NCBI GenBank assembly: GCA_019359075.1 | Contig: JAHHIB010000092.1 | Coordinates: 1 to 34,476 of the forward strand | From: Kalymmatonema hyalinum WJT4-NPBG1 | Lineage (GTDB): Bacteria; Cyanobacteriota; Cyanobacteriia; Cyanobacteriales; Nostocaceae | Length of the DNA: 34,476 nucleotides | Direction of reading: 5' to 3' | In this document: piece by piece, positions 8,736-16,732 of the stretch | Layout of the letters: every line of letters begins with the position of its first letter | Position numbering within the stretch: position 1 is the first letter of the stretch | Program-made: the position numbers and the translations under genes | Notes under the pieces: model-generated | The model's input: the letters and a program-made list of their open reading frames with translations, nothing else | Told to the model about the DNA's origin: nothing | The model's database searches: none

Positions 8736-9365
8736 ATGGTTAATCTCTGGACTTCGGCAGAACACGCATTACGCTATCTTGAAAAAGCGGATCAAATGCC
8801 TCATCGCACCGAGGGCGAAGCAGTACTTTTGGAACACATCCCAAAAACAGTGAAACGCATTCTTGATTTAGGAACTGGAGACGGTCGTTTGCTAGGATTA
8901 CTTAAGATTGAACGTCCCCACGTCCAAAGCGTTGCCATTGACTTTTCACCAACCATGCTAGAGACCGTAAAAACTCGCTTTGCCGATGATTCTACGGTGC
9001 AAGTCATTGCACATAACATGGATGTACCACTACCTGAGTTGGGTTTGTTTGATGCGGTTGTCTCCAGTTTTGCTATCCATCACCTGACTGATGAACGCAA
9101 ACATTCCCTATACAGAGAAATTTTTCATCTGCTAGAACCAGGTGGAATTTTCTGCAACTTGGAACACGTCGCCTCACCTACTCCCAAGTTGCACGAACGT
9201 TTTTTACACGCTATCGGTAGAACTCTTAAGGAAGACGACCCATCTAATAAGCTTTTGGATGTGGAAACACAGCTTTGTTGGCTGCGAGATATTGGTTTTA
9301 CAGACGTTGACTGTTACTGGAAATGGCTAGAACTTGCACTGCTGATTGGGGTAAAACCAGAATAA
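8736..9365 (+). CDS. SAM-dependent methyltransferase (class I)
   Basis: A 209-residue Rossmann-fold methyltransferase. Motif I is DLGTGDG at residues 44-50 (SAM glycine loop), motif II has the acidic Asp69 in VAIDFSPTMLE (ribose contact), then HNMDVPLPELGLFDAVVSSFAIHHL corresponds to motifs III and IV, and LEPGGIF to the post-motif region. It resembles the Methyltransf_11/25 and UbiE-like class acting on small molecules. The substrate is unknown, and neither neighbour suggests a pathway. The gene stands alone between spacers. Confidence 0.9.
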   Translation: MVNLWTSAEHALRYLEKADQMPHRTEGEAVLLEHIPKTVKRILDLGTGDGRLLGLLKIERPHVQSVAIDFSPTMLETVKTRFADDSTVQVIAHNMDVPLPELGLFDAVVSSFAIHHLTDERKHSLYREIFHLLEPGGIFCNLEHVASPTPKLHERFLHAIGRTLKEDDPSNKLLDVETQLCWLRDIGFTDVDCYWKWLELALLIGVKPE

Positions 9366-9493
9366 GCTGTCGCATTTTCAACTTGCATAATATTTGATTT
9401 ACGAGTTAATTTGTAGTTGTGCTTGAGCGGGTCTACAAACAAAATAGCGCGAACAAATAAACCTCAAAAAGTTAAATTTGGTGAAAATAGAAC

Positions 9494-9571
9494 CACAGAT
9501 TAACACAGATGCACAGAGATAAATTATCTGTCCCTTCGCTCAAGGGCAAGGTTAATCTGTGTGCATCTGTG
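9494..9571. repeat. Dispersed inverted repeat (CACAGATTAACACAG type)
   Basis: CACAGATTAA (9494-9503) and CACAGATGCAC (9504-9514) are matched by TTAATCTGTG (9552-9561) and GTGCATCTGTG (9561-9571) in inverted orientation, with a CCCTT/AAGGG mini-hairpin at 9532-9546 between them. This type recurs between genes in many cyanobacteria. It occupies most of the 269-base spacer between the methyltransferase and GNAT genes. Confidence 0.7.
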
Positions 9572-9634
9572 CTTGAAAACATCCATTAATCATAGTTTTA
9601 TAAGAAGTCTAATGAATAAATACCAGGTGCAATT

Positions 9635-10087
9635 ATGACATATCAAATTGTTGCCAATCTGACCGAAAACCAGATTTCAGAATTGCTGGAATTGTACAAA
9701 AGTGAATTTTGGAGCTACAAACGTAGTCGTGAAGACGTTGTTAAGATGCTTGCAGCGTCAGACATTATCGTTGGATTGGTAGATGAGAGCGAACGATTAA
9801 TTGGTTTTACTCGTGTTCTCACCGACTTTGTGTATAGGGCAACTATTTATGATGTTATCGTTAAACCAACACATAGAAAAATGGGTCTTGGTGCTAAGCT
9901 AATAAACACAGTTATCAATCATCCTGAGTTAGCGTCAGTTGAGCAGATTGCTCTTTATTGTCTACCAGAAATGATTCCTTTTTATGAACGTTGGGGCTTC
10001 TCAGCTAACGTAGGTGAAATACGGTTGATGTACAGAAACCACCAATTTTTTTATGCTGAGAATGCACACACTAGCAATGAGAACTAA
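9635..10087 (+). CDS. GNAT-family N-acetyltransferase
   Basis: A 150-residue protein with the GNAT fold. Motif A, which binds the acetyl-CoA pyrophosphate, is seen in YDVIVKPTHRKMGLGAKLI (an R/K-x-x-G-x-G/A type loop), followed by the motif B stretch IALYCLPEMIPFYERWGF, with the Tyr and the F-Y-x-x-x-G-F ending typical of the family. The acceptor is unknown; small amines or protein N-termini are both possible. Not obviously co-transcribed with its neighbours. Confidence 0.88.
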   Translation: MTYQIVANLTENQISELLELYKSEFWSYKRSREDVVKMLAASDIIVGLVDESERLIGFTRVLTDFVYRATIYDVIVKPTHRKMGLGAKLINTVINHPELASVEQIALYCLPEMIPFYERWGFSANVGEIRLMYRNHQFFYAENAHTSNEN

Positions 10088-10147
10088 TAGGAGCATTTTA
10101 CCCCCAAGGATAGCAAAGACTTTGCTAATAATGTACCCACAGCAGAC

Positions 10148-10687
10148 ATGATGAATATGTTCAATAACAGAATTCAAAATATCTCTGGTTTTATCAAACT
10201 ATCTGTCAACAATATTCTGCGTAGAAATATTATGGGTAATAAGATTGAAGACATCTACAACTACCAAAAAATATCAGATTCCATTGCCACTTCAGGACAA
10301 CCGACAAAAGAACAGTTTTCAGCGATTCAACAATCAGGATATCAAGTCGTTGTGAATTTGGCACTACCAGAATCTACCAACGCTTTACCTGATGAAAAAC
10401 AAATTGTGGAAGCTGAAGGTATGCAGTACGTCCACATTCCAGTGGTATGGGAAAAACCTACTATTGAAAATGTGAACGAATTTTTTAGGGTCATGGAAGC
10501 AAACACCGACAGAAAAGTGTTTGTCCACTGTGCCGCTAATATGAGAGTTTCAGCTTTCATCTATCTTTATCACCGTCTACATGAAAGCATAAGTGAGGAA
10601 GAGGCAAAGAAAGACTTACATAAAATTTGGATTCCCAATGAAAACTGGCATAAATTTATGAACCAGGTTATTGAAAATTATCGTTGA
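10148..10687 (+). CDS. Dual-specificity phosphatase-like protein (DUF442 type)
   Basis: 179 residues from the ATG at 10148. The conserved part begins near residue 33 (IEDIYNYQKISDSIATSGQPTKEQ), so the ATG at 10232 (151 residues) is an equally plausible start; neither has a good ribosome site. ATSGQPT and the VVVNLALPES strand match bacterial tyrosine/dual-specificity phosphatase-like proteins of the DUF442 type. The P-loop reads VHCAANMRVSAF: Cys128 to Arg133 with only four residues between (C-x4-R), instead of the catalytic C-x5-R. The fold may be kept without canonical phosphatase activity. It converges on the DUF433 gene with a 19-base gap. Confidence 0.75.
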   Translation: MMNMFNNRIQNISGFIKLSVNNILRRNIMGNKIEDIYNYQKISDSIATSGQPTKEQFSAIQQSGYQVVVNLALPESTNALPDEKQIVEAEGMQYVHIPVVWEKPTIENVNEFFRVMEANTDRKVFVHCAANMRVSAFIYLYHRLHESISEEEAKKDLHKIWIPNENWHKFMNQVIENYR

Positions 10688-10706
10688 ACCATTGCATTTG
10701 ACGAAG

Positions 10707-10952
10707 CTAAACTTCAGAACTTGATAGCATGAAGCTAGTACTTTCTGGCGATCGCTTGGCAAATAAAAGACAAGCTCGGATGTCTTCTTCGACTAAGCCT
10801 TCATACTCTTCGAGAATTTCTGTTATTGTTGCACCATGTGCAAGGAGATTCAGAATATACTCAACAGTTAGGCGTGTTCCCCTAATCACTGGTTTACCTA
10901 TCATTACTTTCGGGTTAACGGTGATACGGCTCAGTAGTTCTTGGTCTGTCAT
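10707..10952 (-). CDS. DUF433 antitoxin-like protein
   Basis: An 81-residue DUF433 (VapB45-like) protein: ITVNPKVMIGKPVIRGTRLTVEYILNLLAHG is the family signature, followed by the helical ILEEYEGLVEEDIRACLLFA. Family members are DNA-binding antitoxins usually followed at once by a DUF5615 PIN-like toxin. Here the stop is followed by 19 bases and then the oppositely oriented phosphatase-like gene, so no toxin is present and the protein appears an orphan. The C-terminal tail (KRSPESTSFMLSSSEV) may be altered from a longer tail. The start has only a weak ribosome site. Confidence 0.82.
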   Translation of the reverse strand: MTDQELLSRITVNPKVMIGKPVIRGTRLTVEYILNLLAHGATITEILEEYEGLVEEDIRACLLFAKRSPESTSFMLSSSEV

Positions 10953-11186
10953 AGCTTCAACCTTGAAATTGGGGCAGTTAAAACCATCATAGGCAATCGC
11001 TGCTTAATGATCGCACTTTTTGCTTGTGTGGTGAAGGGCGATCGCGAAGCGGGCGCTCTGCGCCATCGCCTTTATGCGGGTACTTTGTGCGATTGCCTCT
11101 GGCACTGCGGTGTGCGCGATCGCATCCTACTGCCTTTTAAGTGAAATCGCTATAATACACGATAAAAGCGATACAATCTTTTTTCG

Positions 11187-14100
11187 ATGCTCAGGCGATT
11201 TTGGCAGTGGCTCAAAAGGTTTTTTCAGCGCTTATTTGGCAGCAAGCATCCATCTCCTCAGTCGGGGGGACAGAGGAGGGTAGAACCACCCAAACAGCCG
11301 ACGGATGCTGAGTATGAAGCGTTGTTCCTTGAACTGTTGGCAGGTGTGAATAAGGGCTGGAGTCGGGGACGGGTAAAGGGTTTCTTGGATGCAAAGAATA
11401 TCACTCAGGCTGGTTTGGTGGAATGGTTGCGGCGCTTTGGGGAAAGATTGTTAGTATCAAGCGCACCGAATGATGAGTTAGCAGCGCGGATGGTGCAGCT
11501 GGGTGAGTTGGATATTGGGGAAGTGGGAGATGTGGCGCGTGATATTGGGATGCGGTTGTTGAGGCGCAATCAAGGCGAATCAATAAAGGAGGATGACGGA
11601 CAAAATGCCGATCTCGTAACGTCTGCTCACCAAGAGGGGCAAGATAACAGTGCATATTTAGCCAGCGAATACCTTAAGTTGGCAATTCAATACTATGAGG
11701 TAGGCAACTATAAACAATCTGTTGACTGTTTTGATCAAGTCCTTACTTTGAATCCAAATAACCATGAAGCTTGGTGTAATCGGGGCGTGGTGGTGGGTAA
11801 GTTAGGGCGATTTGAAGATGCGATCGCATCTTTGGACAAAGTAATTGAATTCAAACCCGACGACCATCAAGCTTGGTACAATCGGGGCGTGGCGCTGCGT
11901 AACTTAGGGCAATTTGAAGAAGCGATCGCATCTTTGGACAAAGCCGTTGAATTCAAACCCGACGACCATGATGCTTGGTACAACCGGGGCAATGCGCTTT
12001 CTAACTTAGGGCGATTTGAAGAAGCGATCGCATCTTTGGACAAAGCAATTGAATTCAAACCCGACGACCATCAAGCTTGGTACAACCGGGGCTTGGCGCT
12101 GGGTAAGTTAGGGCGATTTGAAGAAGCGATCACATCTTTGGACAAAGTAATTGAATTCAAACCCGACGACCATCAAGCTTGGTACAATCGGGGCGTGGCG
12201 CTGGATGACTTAGGGCAATTTGAAGAAGCAATCGCATCCTACGACAAAGCTGTTGAATTCAAACCCGACTACTATGAAGCTTGGAACAACCGGGGCTTGG
12301 CGCTCAATGACTTAGGGCGATTTGAAGAAGCGATCGCATCCTTCGACAAAGTAATTGAATTCAAAGCCGACGACCATCAAGCTTGGTACAATCGGGGCGT
12401 GGCGCTCAATGACTTAGGGCAATTTGAAAAAGCAATCGCATCCTACGACAAAGCTGTTGAATTCAAACCCGACTACTATGAAGCTTGGAACAACCGGGGC
12501 TTGGCGCTGGGTAAGTTAGGGCGATTTGAAGAAGCGGTCGCATCCTTCGACAAAGCAATTGAATTCAAACCCGACGACCATCAAGCTTGGTACAACCGGG
12601 GCAATGCGCTTTCTAACTTAGGGCGAATTGAAGATGCGATCGCATCCTTCGACAAAGCAATTGAATTCAAACCCGACGACCATCAAGCTTGGTACAACCG
12701 GGGTGTGGAGCTGGGTAAGTTAGGGCGATTTGAAGATGCGATCGCATCCTTCGACAAAGCAATTGAATTCAAACCCGACGACCATCAAGCTTGGTACAAC
12801 CGGGGTGTGGCGCTGGGTAAGTTAGGGCGATTTGAAGAAGCGATCGCATCCTTCGACAAAGCACTCTTAATCAAACCCGACGACCATCAAGCTTGGAAAA
12901 ACCGAGGTATTGCTGCGGGAAGTTCAATTAGCTTTGATCCGCTACCGAGTTTGTTGATTGGCATAGTACAGACAAATCGAACTCTTAACCAGCGCGGCTA
13001 TGAGGGGCAATTGGCAAGCTATGAGGAAGGGTTGAAGTATTGCCACCAACACACTCACCCAGAAGGTTGGGGACAATTGCATCGGGCGATAGGTAATGCT
13101 CACTACTTCCGAGGGCGAAAAGATTCCCGTCCCCGCAGCTATTGGCACAAAGCCGTCAACAGTTACAACGAAGCGCTGAAAACTCTCACAGAAGCAGATT
13201 TCCCTGAGTTGCATCTGGAGGTTTTGCGAGACTTAATTCGCGTCCTTTTGGCTTTCGGAGAAATCACAGCAGCGAAGGAATGGCGGCGACATGGGTTAGA
13301 AGTCTTTAGGAATCTGTTCAATAGTAAAAAGACTTCTTTCCAGAAACGACAATTGGTAGTTGAATTTATCAGCTTCTCGCAGATGCGGGTTGATGTTTTA
13401 GTAGAAGACGGTGAATTCGTCTTGGCATTAGAAGCTGCTGAAAGAAATAAAAATCTCTACCTCACCTGGATTCTCGATGCCCAGAAGCAAGATATTCTCA
13501 GTCCCAGCTATGCTGATATGCAACAGCTAACGAATCCCACAACTGCTGTTGTCTATTGGCATCTCAGCCCTTTTGCTCTCAGTACTTTTATTATTAAACA
13601 CAATGTTCCTCAACCCAGCGTCATCTCTACTCCCTCGTTTTTGCGCGAGTTTGAAAGCTGGGTGAAACAATGGAATCAACAATATGAGGATTACCACAAA
13701 AGCAATGATAAGCAAGTTGCACAACAAAACAACTGGCGTGATAATTTGCCTCAAATGCTCAAGCAGCTTGGTGCTATCCTCAATATCTCAGCTATACTGA
13801 CCGAAATTAACCACAAATCCATCCAAAATCTCATCTTGCTTCCCCACCGCGACTTGCACCGCTTCCCCCTTCATGCGCTGTTTCCTGAACATTTCACCAC
13901 CACCTATCTACCCAGCGCTCAAGTTGGCATATATTTACAGCAGATTGAGTCAACAAGCAACGGGGAACTCCACCAATTGCTGAGTGTGGAACATCCCGAC
14001 AGCGCAGGCTTTGATATACTACCTCATGCAGAAATCGAATCTGCTGCTATTAACCAGCTTTTCAGCCATCCCAACAATAAGCGGATATCTGGCGAACAAG

Positions 14101-14717
14101 CTACCAACACCGCTGTCAAAGAAGCCCTTGCTGCTCAATATAATATTTTTCACTTCACCGGACATGGCAGTTATGATTTCGAGCATCCCAAACAATCTGC
14201 CCTTGCCCTCAGCGGTGAAGATAAACTCACGGTGGAGGAAATTTGCAAGATAGATTTTAGAGGTTATCAACTTGTCACCCTTGCCGCTTGCGAAACTGGC
14301 TTAACTGGCAACCAAACGATAGAAAATGAATATGTTGGTTTAGTCAGTGCCTTTGTTTACCAAGGTGTAAGCAACGTTCTCAGTACTTTATGGACTGTGA
14401 ATGACGATGCGAGTAGTTTGCTCATCATGTACTTTTACTGGCAACTCAAGAAAGGCAAATCACCAGCCATTGCCTTAGCAAAATCCAACAAATGGCTTCG
14501 CAATCTCACAGATTATAAACTGGAGAGATTGTATCAAGTCATCTTTAAGAAGCTACCGCAAGATGAAAAACCCCTCCGTCCTCACGTCAGAAATAAGTTA
14601 TGGGAATTCGGTCACATGGAACTTGCGGATAAGAAACAGAAGCATTTTGACGATCCCTATTATTGGGCAGCTTTTACAATCACTGGTTGCTTTCCTCGTC
14701 CCTCGTTCCCAGCCTGA
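11187..14717 (+). CDS. TPR-CHAT protein (caspase-like protease with TPR sensor)
   Basis: 1176 residues. Residues 1-20 form a basic, Trp/Phe-rich amphipathic stretch (MLRRFWQWLKRFFQRLFG). Residues about 40-130 are helical (VEWLRRFGERLL...GEVGDVARDIGMRLL) and may be an adaptor domain. Residues about 160-192 are a diverged TPR; 193-566 are eleven 34-residue TPR units (H-Q-A-W-Y-N-R-G type), with a partial unit after. Residues about 620-800 continue as helices. The C-terminal CHAT domain has His993 in HFTGHGSYD and Cys1035 in LAACETG, the catalytic dyad of caspase-like CHAT peptidases. Such proteases can be activated by sensors and cleave neighbour-encoded effectors. Two genes follow in the same direction (14860, 15248) and probably share the transcript. 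The stop codon lies within a dispersed palindromic repeat. Confidence 0.93.
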   Translation: MLRRFWQWLKRFFQRLFGSKHPSPQSGGQRRVEPPKQPTDAEYEALFLELLAGVNKGWSRGRVKGFLDAKNITQAGLVEWLRRFGERLLVSSAPNDELAARMVQLGELDIGEVGDVARDIGMRLLRRNQGESIKEDDGQNADLVTSAHQEGQDNSAYLASEYLKLAIQYYEVGNYKQSVDCFDQVLTLNPNNHEAWCNRGVVVGKLGRFEDAIASLDKVIEFKPDDHQAWYNRGVALRNLGQFEEAIASLDKAVEFKPDDHDAWYNRGNALSNLGRFEEAIASLDKAIEFKPDDHQAWYNRGLALGKLGRFEEAITSLDKVIEFKPDDHQAWYNRGVALDDLGQFEEAIASYDKAVEFKPDYYEAWNNRGLALNDLGRFEEAIASFDKVIEFKADDHQAWYNRGVALNDLGQFEKAIASYDKAVEFKPDYYEAWNNRGLALGKLGRFEEAVASFDKAIEFKPDDHQAWYNRGNALSNLGRIEDAIASFDKAIEFKPDDHQAWYNRGVELGKLGRFEDAIASFDKAIEFKPDDHQAWYNRGVALGKLGRFEEAIASFDKALLIKPDDHQAWKNRGIAAGSSISFDPLPSLLIGIVQTNRTLNQRGYEGQLASYEEGLKYCHQHTHPEGWGQLHRAIGNAHYFRGRKDSRPRSYWHKAVNSYNEALKTLTEADFPELHLEVLRDLIRVLLAFGEITAAKEWRRHGLEVFRNLFNSKKTSFQKRQLVVEFISFSQMRVDVLVEDGEFVLALEAAERNKNLYLTWILDAQKQDILSPSYADMQQLTNPTTAVVYWHLSPFALSTFIIKHNVPQPSVISTPSFLREFESWVKQWNQQYEDYHKSNDKQVAQQNNWRDNLPQMLKQLGAILNISAILTEINHKSIQNLILLPHRDLHRFPLHALFPEHFTTTYLPSAQVGIYLQQIESTSNGELHQLLSVEHPDSAGFDILPHAEIESAAINQLFSHPNNKRISGEQATNTAVKEALAAQYNIFHFTGHGSYDFEHPKQSALALSGEDKLTVEEICKIDFRGYQLVTLAACETGLTGNQTIENEYVGLVSAFVYQGVSNVLSTLWTVNDDASSLLIMYFYWQLKKGKSPAIALAKSNKWLRNLTDYKLERLYQVIFKKLPQDEKPLRPHVRNKLWEFGHMELADKKQKHFDDPYYWAAFTITGCFPRPSFPA
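11763..12884 (+). repeat. Eleven tandem 102-bp units encoding TPRs
   Basis: Exactly 1122 bases, or 11 x 102, each starting at the CAT codon of H-x-A-W-x-N-R-G. Many units are nearly identical at the nucleotide level and most contain a GCGATCGC octamer. Units 6-7 and 8-9 form a duplicated 204-base dimer (the SYDKAVEFKPDY-YEAWNNRG arrangement occurs twice), which indicates recent unequal recombination. Confidence 0.93.
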
Positions 14718-14830
14718 GGCTCCCTCGTTCCCAGCCTGAGGCTGGGAATGCATTTCTAGAGGCTTTGCCTCTGGGAACGAGGAGGCAGAGCCTTCCCAAC
14801 TGCGTTCCCACGCAGAGCGTAGGAACGAGA
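14699..14830. repeat. Nested palindromic dispersed repeat after the CHAT gene
   Basis: A 22-base unit, CCCTCGTTCCCAGCCTGAGG plus CT, is present twice in tandem (starting near 14700 and 14722). The second copy continues into the perfect palindrome TTCCCAGCC-TGA-GGCTGGGAA (14728-14748). AGAGGC/GCCTCT (14758-14772) nests inside outer arms CCTCGTTCCCA/TGGGAACGAGG ending near 14782. GCGTTCCCACGCAGAGCG-type sequence follows to about 14830. The first copy supplies the last codons and the stop of the CHAT gene. Confidence 0.8.
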
Positions 14831-14859
14831 TAATAACTAATAACTAATCACGAATTCTT

Positions 14860-15246
14860 ATGCAACCTAACGATATAATTTCTGTTACAGCATTCCAAAA
14901 TGCCCTAGCCAAGCTGAATGAATCTTTGCCTGCGCATATCCAAGAACAACTCAATGCGATCGCCCAAAACTTAAAAGCCGATCCCACCAATATTGGCAAC
15001 CTGGATATTATTGCTGAAAGTTATCCACCTTTAGATGAAGTATACCAAAAAGAACTGACAACATTGAAAAAAGAAGCTGGTCAGCGCAATAAAGGTTTGC
15101 CACCACTGCCTCTGCCAAAAGAATCGAATAAAGAACTCACTAACTCAGCTATTGATACTTTTAGTGCTGATGATTCTGTTACTGCTGCGAAAGCAAAACC
15201 AAATCTCTTGAAACGGCTTTGGCAGTTTCTCCCTGGGAGGAAATAA
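14860..15246 (+). CDS. Hypothetical 128-aa protein in the CHAT operon
   Basis: No family recognised. Residues 1-75 are helical and polar (FQNALAKLNESLPAHIQEQLNAIAQNLKADP), residues 80-112 are a Pro/Ser/Thr-rich linker (GLPPLPLPKESNK...), and the last 16 residues (KPNLLKRLWQFLPGRK) form a basic amphipathic tail with Trp. This tail resembles the N-terminus of the upstream TPR-CHAT protein. The stop is 1 base from the ATG of the next gene, whose ribosome site (GGGAGGAA, 15236-15243) lies in this gene's last codons, so the two are translationally coupled. It may bridge protease and membrane protein, but that is inference. Confidence 0.72.
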   Translation: MQPNDIISVTAFQNALAKLNESLPAHIQEQLNAIAQNLKADPTNIGNLDIIAESYPPLDEVYQKELTTLKKEAGQRNKGLPPLPLPKESNKELTNSAIDTFSADDSVTAAKAKPNLLKRLWQFLPGRK

Positions 15247-15247
15247 A

Positions 15248-16654
15248 ATGTCAGAGCAAATTATTTATCCCAGTATAGATTTATTCCTTTATGACTTGAA
15301 GGATGGCTTAGGACAAAAGCAGTCAAAAATTGACCAAAACTGCCGTACTTTCTGTCAAAAAATATACGGTAAATTAGACGAAAAAAGCTTTCAGGAAAAG
15401 TATGCACAAATCCAGAAATATCAAAATACAGACGTTGATGTTATCGAGTTACTCGAAACCCAAATTAGGAAATTCCAATCACCGCTTGATGGTTACTACT
15501 ATCCTCTGCAAATAGGCGATAGTTATGCCCTCCAGGTTAATGACTCCGGTAAACGAGATGCTAACGGTCAATATAACGACAAGCCACAAAATATCAAAGA
15601 TGAACCATTCCTGAAACTCAAACAAGAAATTACCCAACACATCTCTGGGCAAACAGGCACAATTGGACAAACCTGGTTACTTTGGGGCAAACTAACAAGT
15701 CAAAAAACCGATGCAGAAATTGAAGATATTGCCCAAAAGTGCTACACACAAATTGTCAGCAATTACGACTGGAAACGAGATTTTATTGGCAAGGGTAAGT
15801 TAGAATCAGGAACAATTTTTGAACTGTGGTATTGTCCCCAAAATTTAGGTGTAAATGGGAAAGAGTTTTGGGAAAAGTTTAGACAAGAAAGTCATCATGT
15901 TTTCATCTGGTTATTTCCCGATAATATATCACCGGAGGAAATGAGAAAGCGGGTGCAAAGTGTCTATTACGAATTTCTACGCTTATGGCAATACCGCCAT
16001 AAAGTTGTTTGGTCTTACTATCAAAGCCGCTATCAAAAAACACTTCTTAAAAAAGAATACGTTGAAATACAACCATCAATCAAGCAAGCTGGTGAGTTAC
16101 CAAGGCTATTGCAAACCAATAGTCTGAAACTCAGTAAGCTACAAGAAACATTGTCGGCTAACTTAATTAACTTGTCTGATTATACTATTGCTTTAAACTA
16201 TCTAGAAAATCAAAGCCGCACCATTCAATTAAACCTAGATAATTATAAATCTCGTTTAGATGAGATGCAGAAAAAATATGCAGGTAGCGACTTAGAATTT
16301 TTACAAACCTTCAGCAATAGCGAAATTTACGCCAAAAAATACCAGCGACAAGTAGAAGCAGATTATGCAAATCTCAACCCTGGATTAACCTTACTGCAAA
16401 ATCTCAACAGCACTGTCCAAGGTATCATTGACCTAGAGCAAACCAAAAGCGATCGCGCTCTCAACAATACCATCGCCATTGCAGGTGTCGGACTAGCAAC
16501 CAGTCAAATAGCCTCAGCTGTCATCCTTGCCGAAATTCCTCAAGAAACAAAAAACCCTCTTGCTTACCAAACTCAAGCTTTCTTTTGGAGTTTGGGCATA
16601 GGTGTAATCGCAATTATGCTAACCTTAATTGTCCTTCGCATTTTTCGCCGCTAA
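15248..16654 (+). CDS. Hypothetical 468-aa protein with two C-terminal membrane helices
   Basis: No family identified. Residues 1-260 are a soluble mixed region rich in aromatics, including YYYPLQIGDSYALQVN and HHVFIWLFPDNISPEEM. Residues about 275-405 are mostly long helices, likely a coiled coil (LSANLINLSDYTIALNYLEN, LDNYKSRLDEMQKKY). Two hydrophobic segments follow at about 408-427 and 445-465, joined by a short loop (EIPQETKNPLAYQTQ), and the protein ends with basic IFRR. A helical stalk before a C-terminal pair of membrane helices recalls CorA-type channels and some membrane effectors of immune systems; no G-M-N motif is present, so it is not a standard CorA. Coupled to the 128-aa gene, it is the candidate effector of the CHAT operon. 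Confidence 0.78.
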   Translation: MSEQIIYPSIDLFLYDLKDGLGQKQSKIDQNCRTFCQKIYGKLDEKSFQEKYAQIQKYQNTDVDVIELLETQIRKFQSPLDGYYYPLQIGDSYALQVNDSGKRDANGQYNDKPQNIKDEPFLKLKQEITQHISGQTGTIGQTWLLWGKLTSQKTDAEIEDIAQKCYTQIVSNYDWKRDFIGKGKLESGTIFELWYCPQNLGVNGKEFWEKFRQESHHVFIWLFPDNISPEEMRKRVQSVYYEFLRLWQYRHKVVWSYYQSRYQKTLLKKEYVEIQPSIKQAGELPRLLQTNSLKLSKLQETLSANLINLSDYTIALNYLENQSRTIQLNLDNYKSRLDEMQKKYAGSDLEFLQTFSNSEIYAKKYQRQVEADYANLNPGLTLLQNLNSTVQGIIDLEQTKSDRALNNTIAIAGVGLATSQIASAVILAEIPQETKNPLAYQTQAFFWSLGIGVIAIMLTLIVLRIFRR

Positions 16655-16732
16655 ATGCCTTTCTTGGCGTCCTTGGCGTCTAAAGCCCTTTGGGCATGCG
16701 CCTTCGGCGTAAGACGGTTTAAAGTTCTTACT

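Noticed and set aside
16655-16732. 26-codon N-terminal extension of rnhA
   Set aside because: Encoded by repeat-type spacer DNA; the ATG at 16733 gives the normal RNase HI start.
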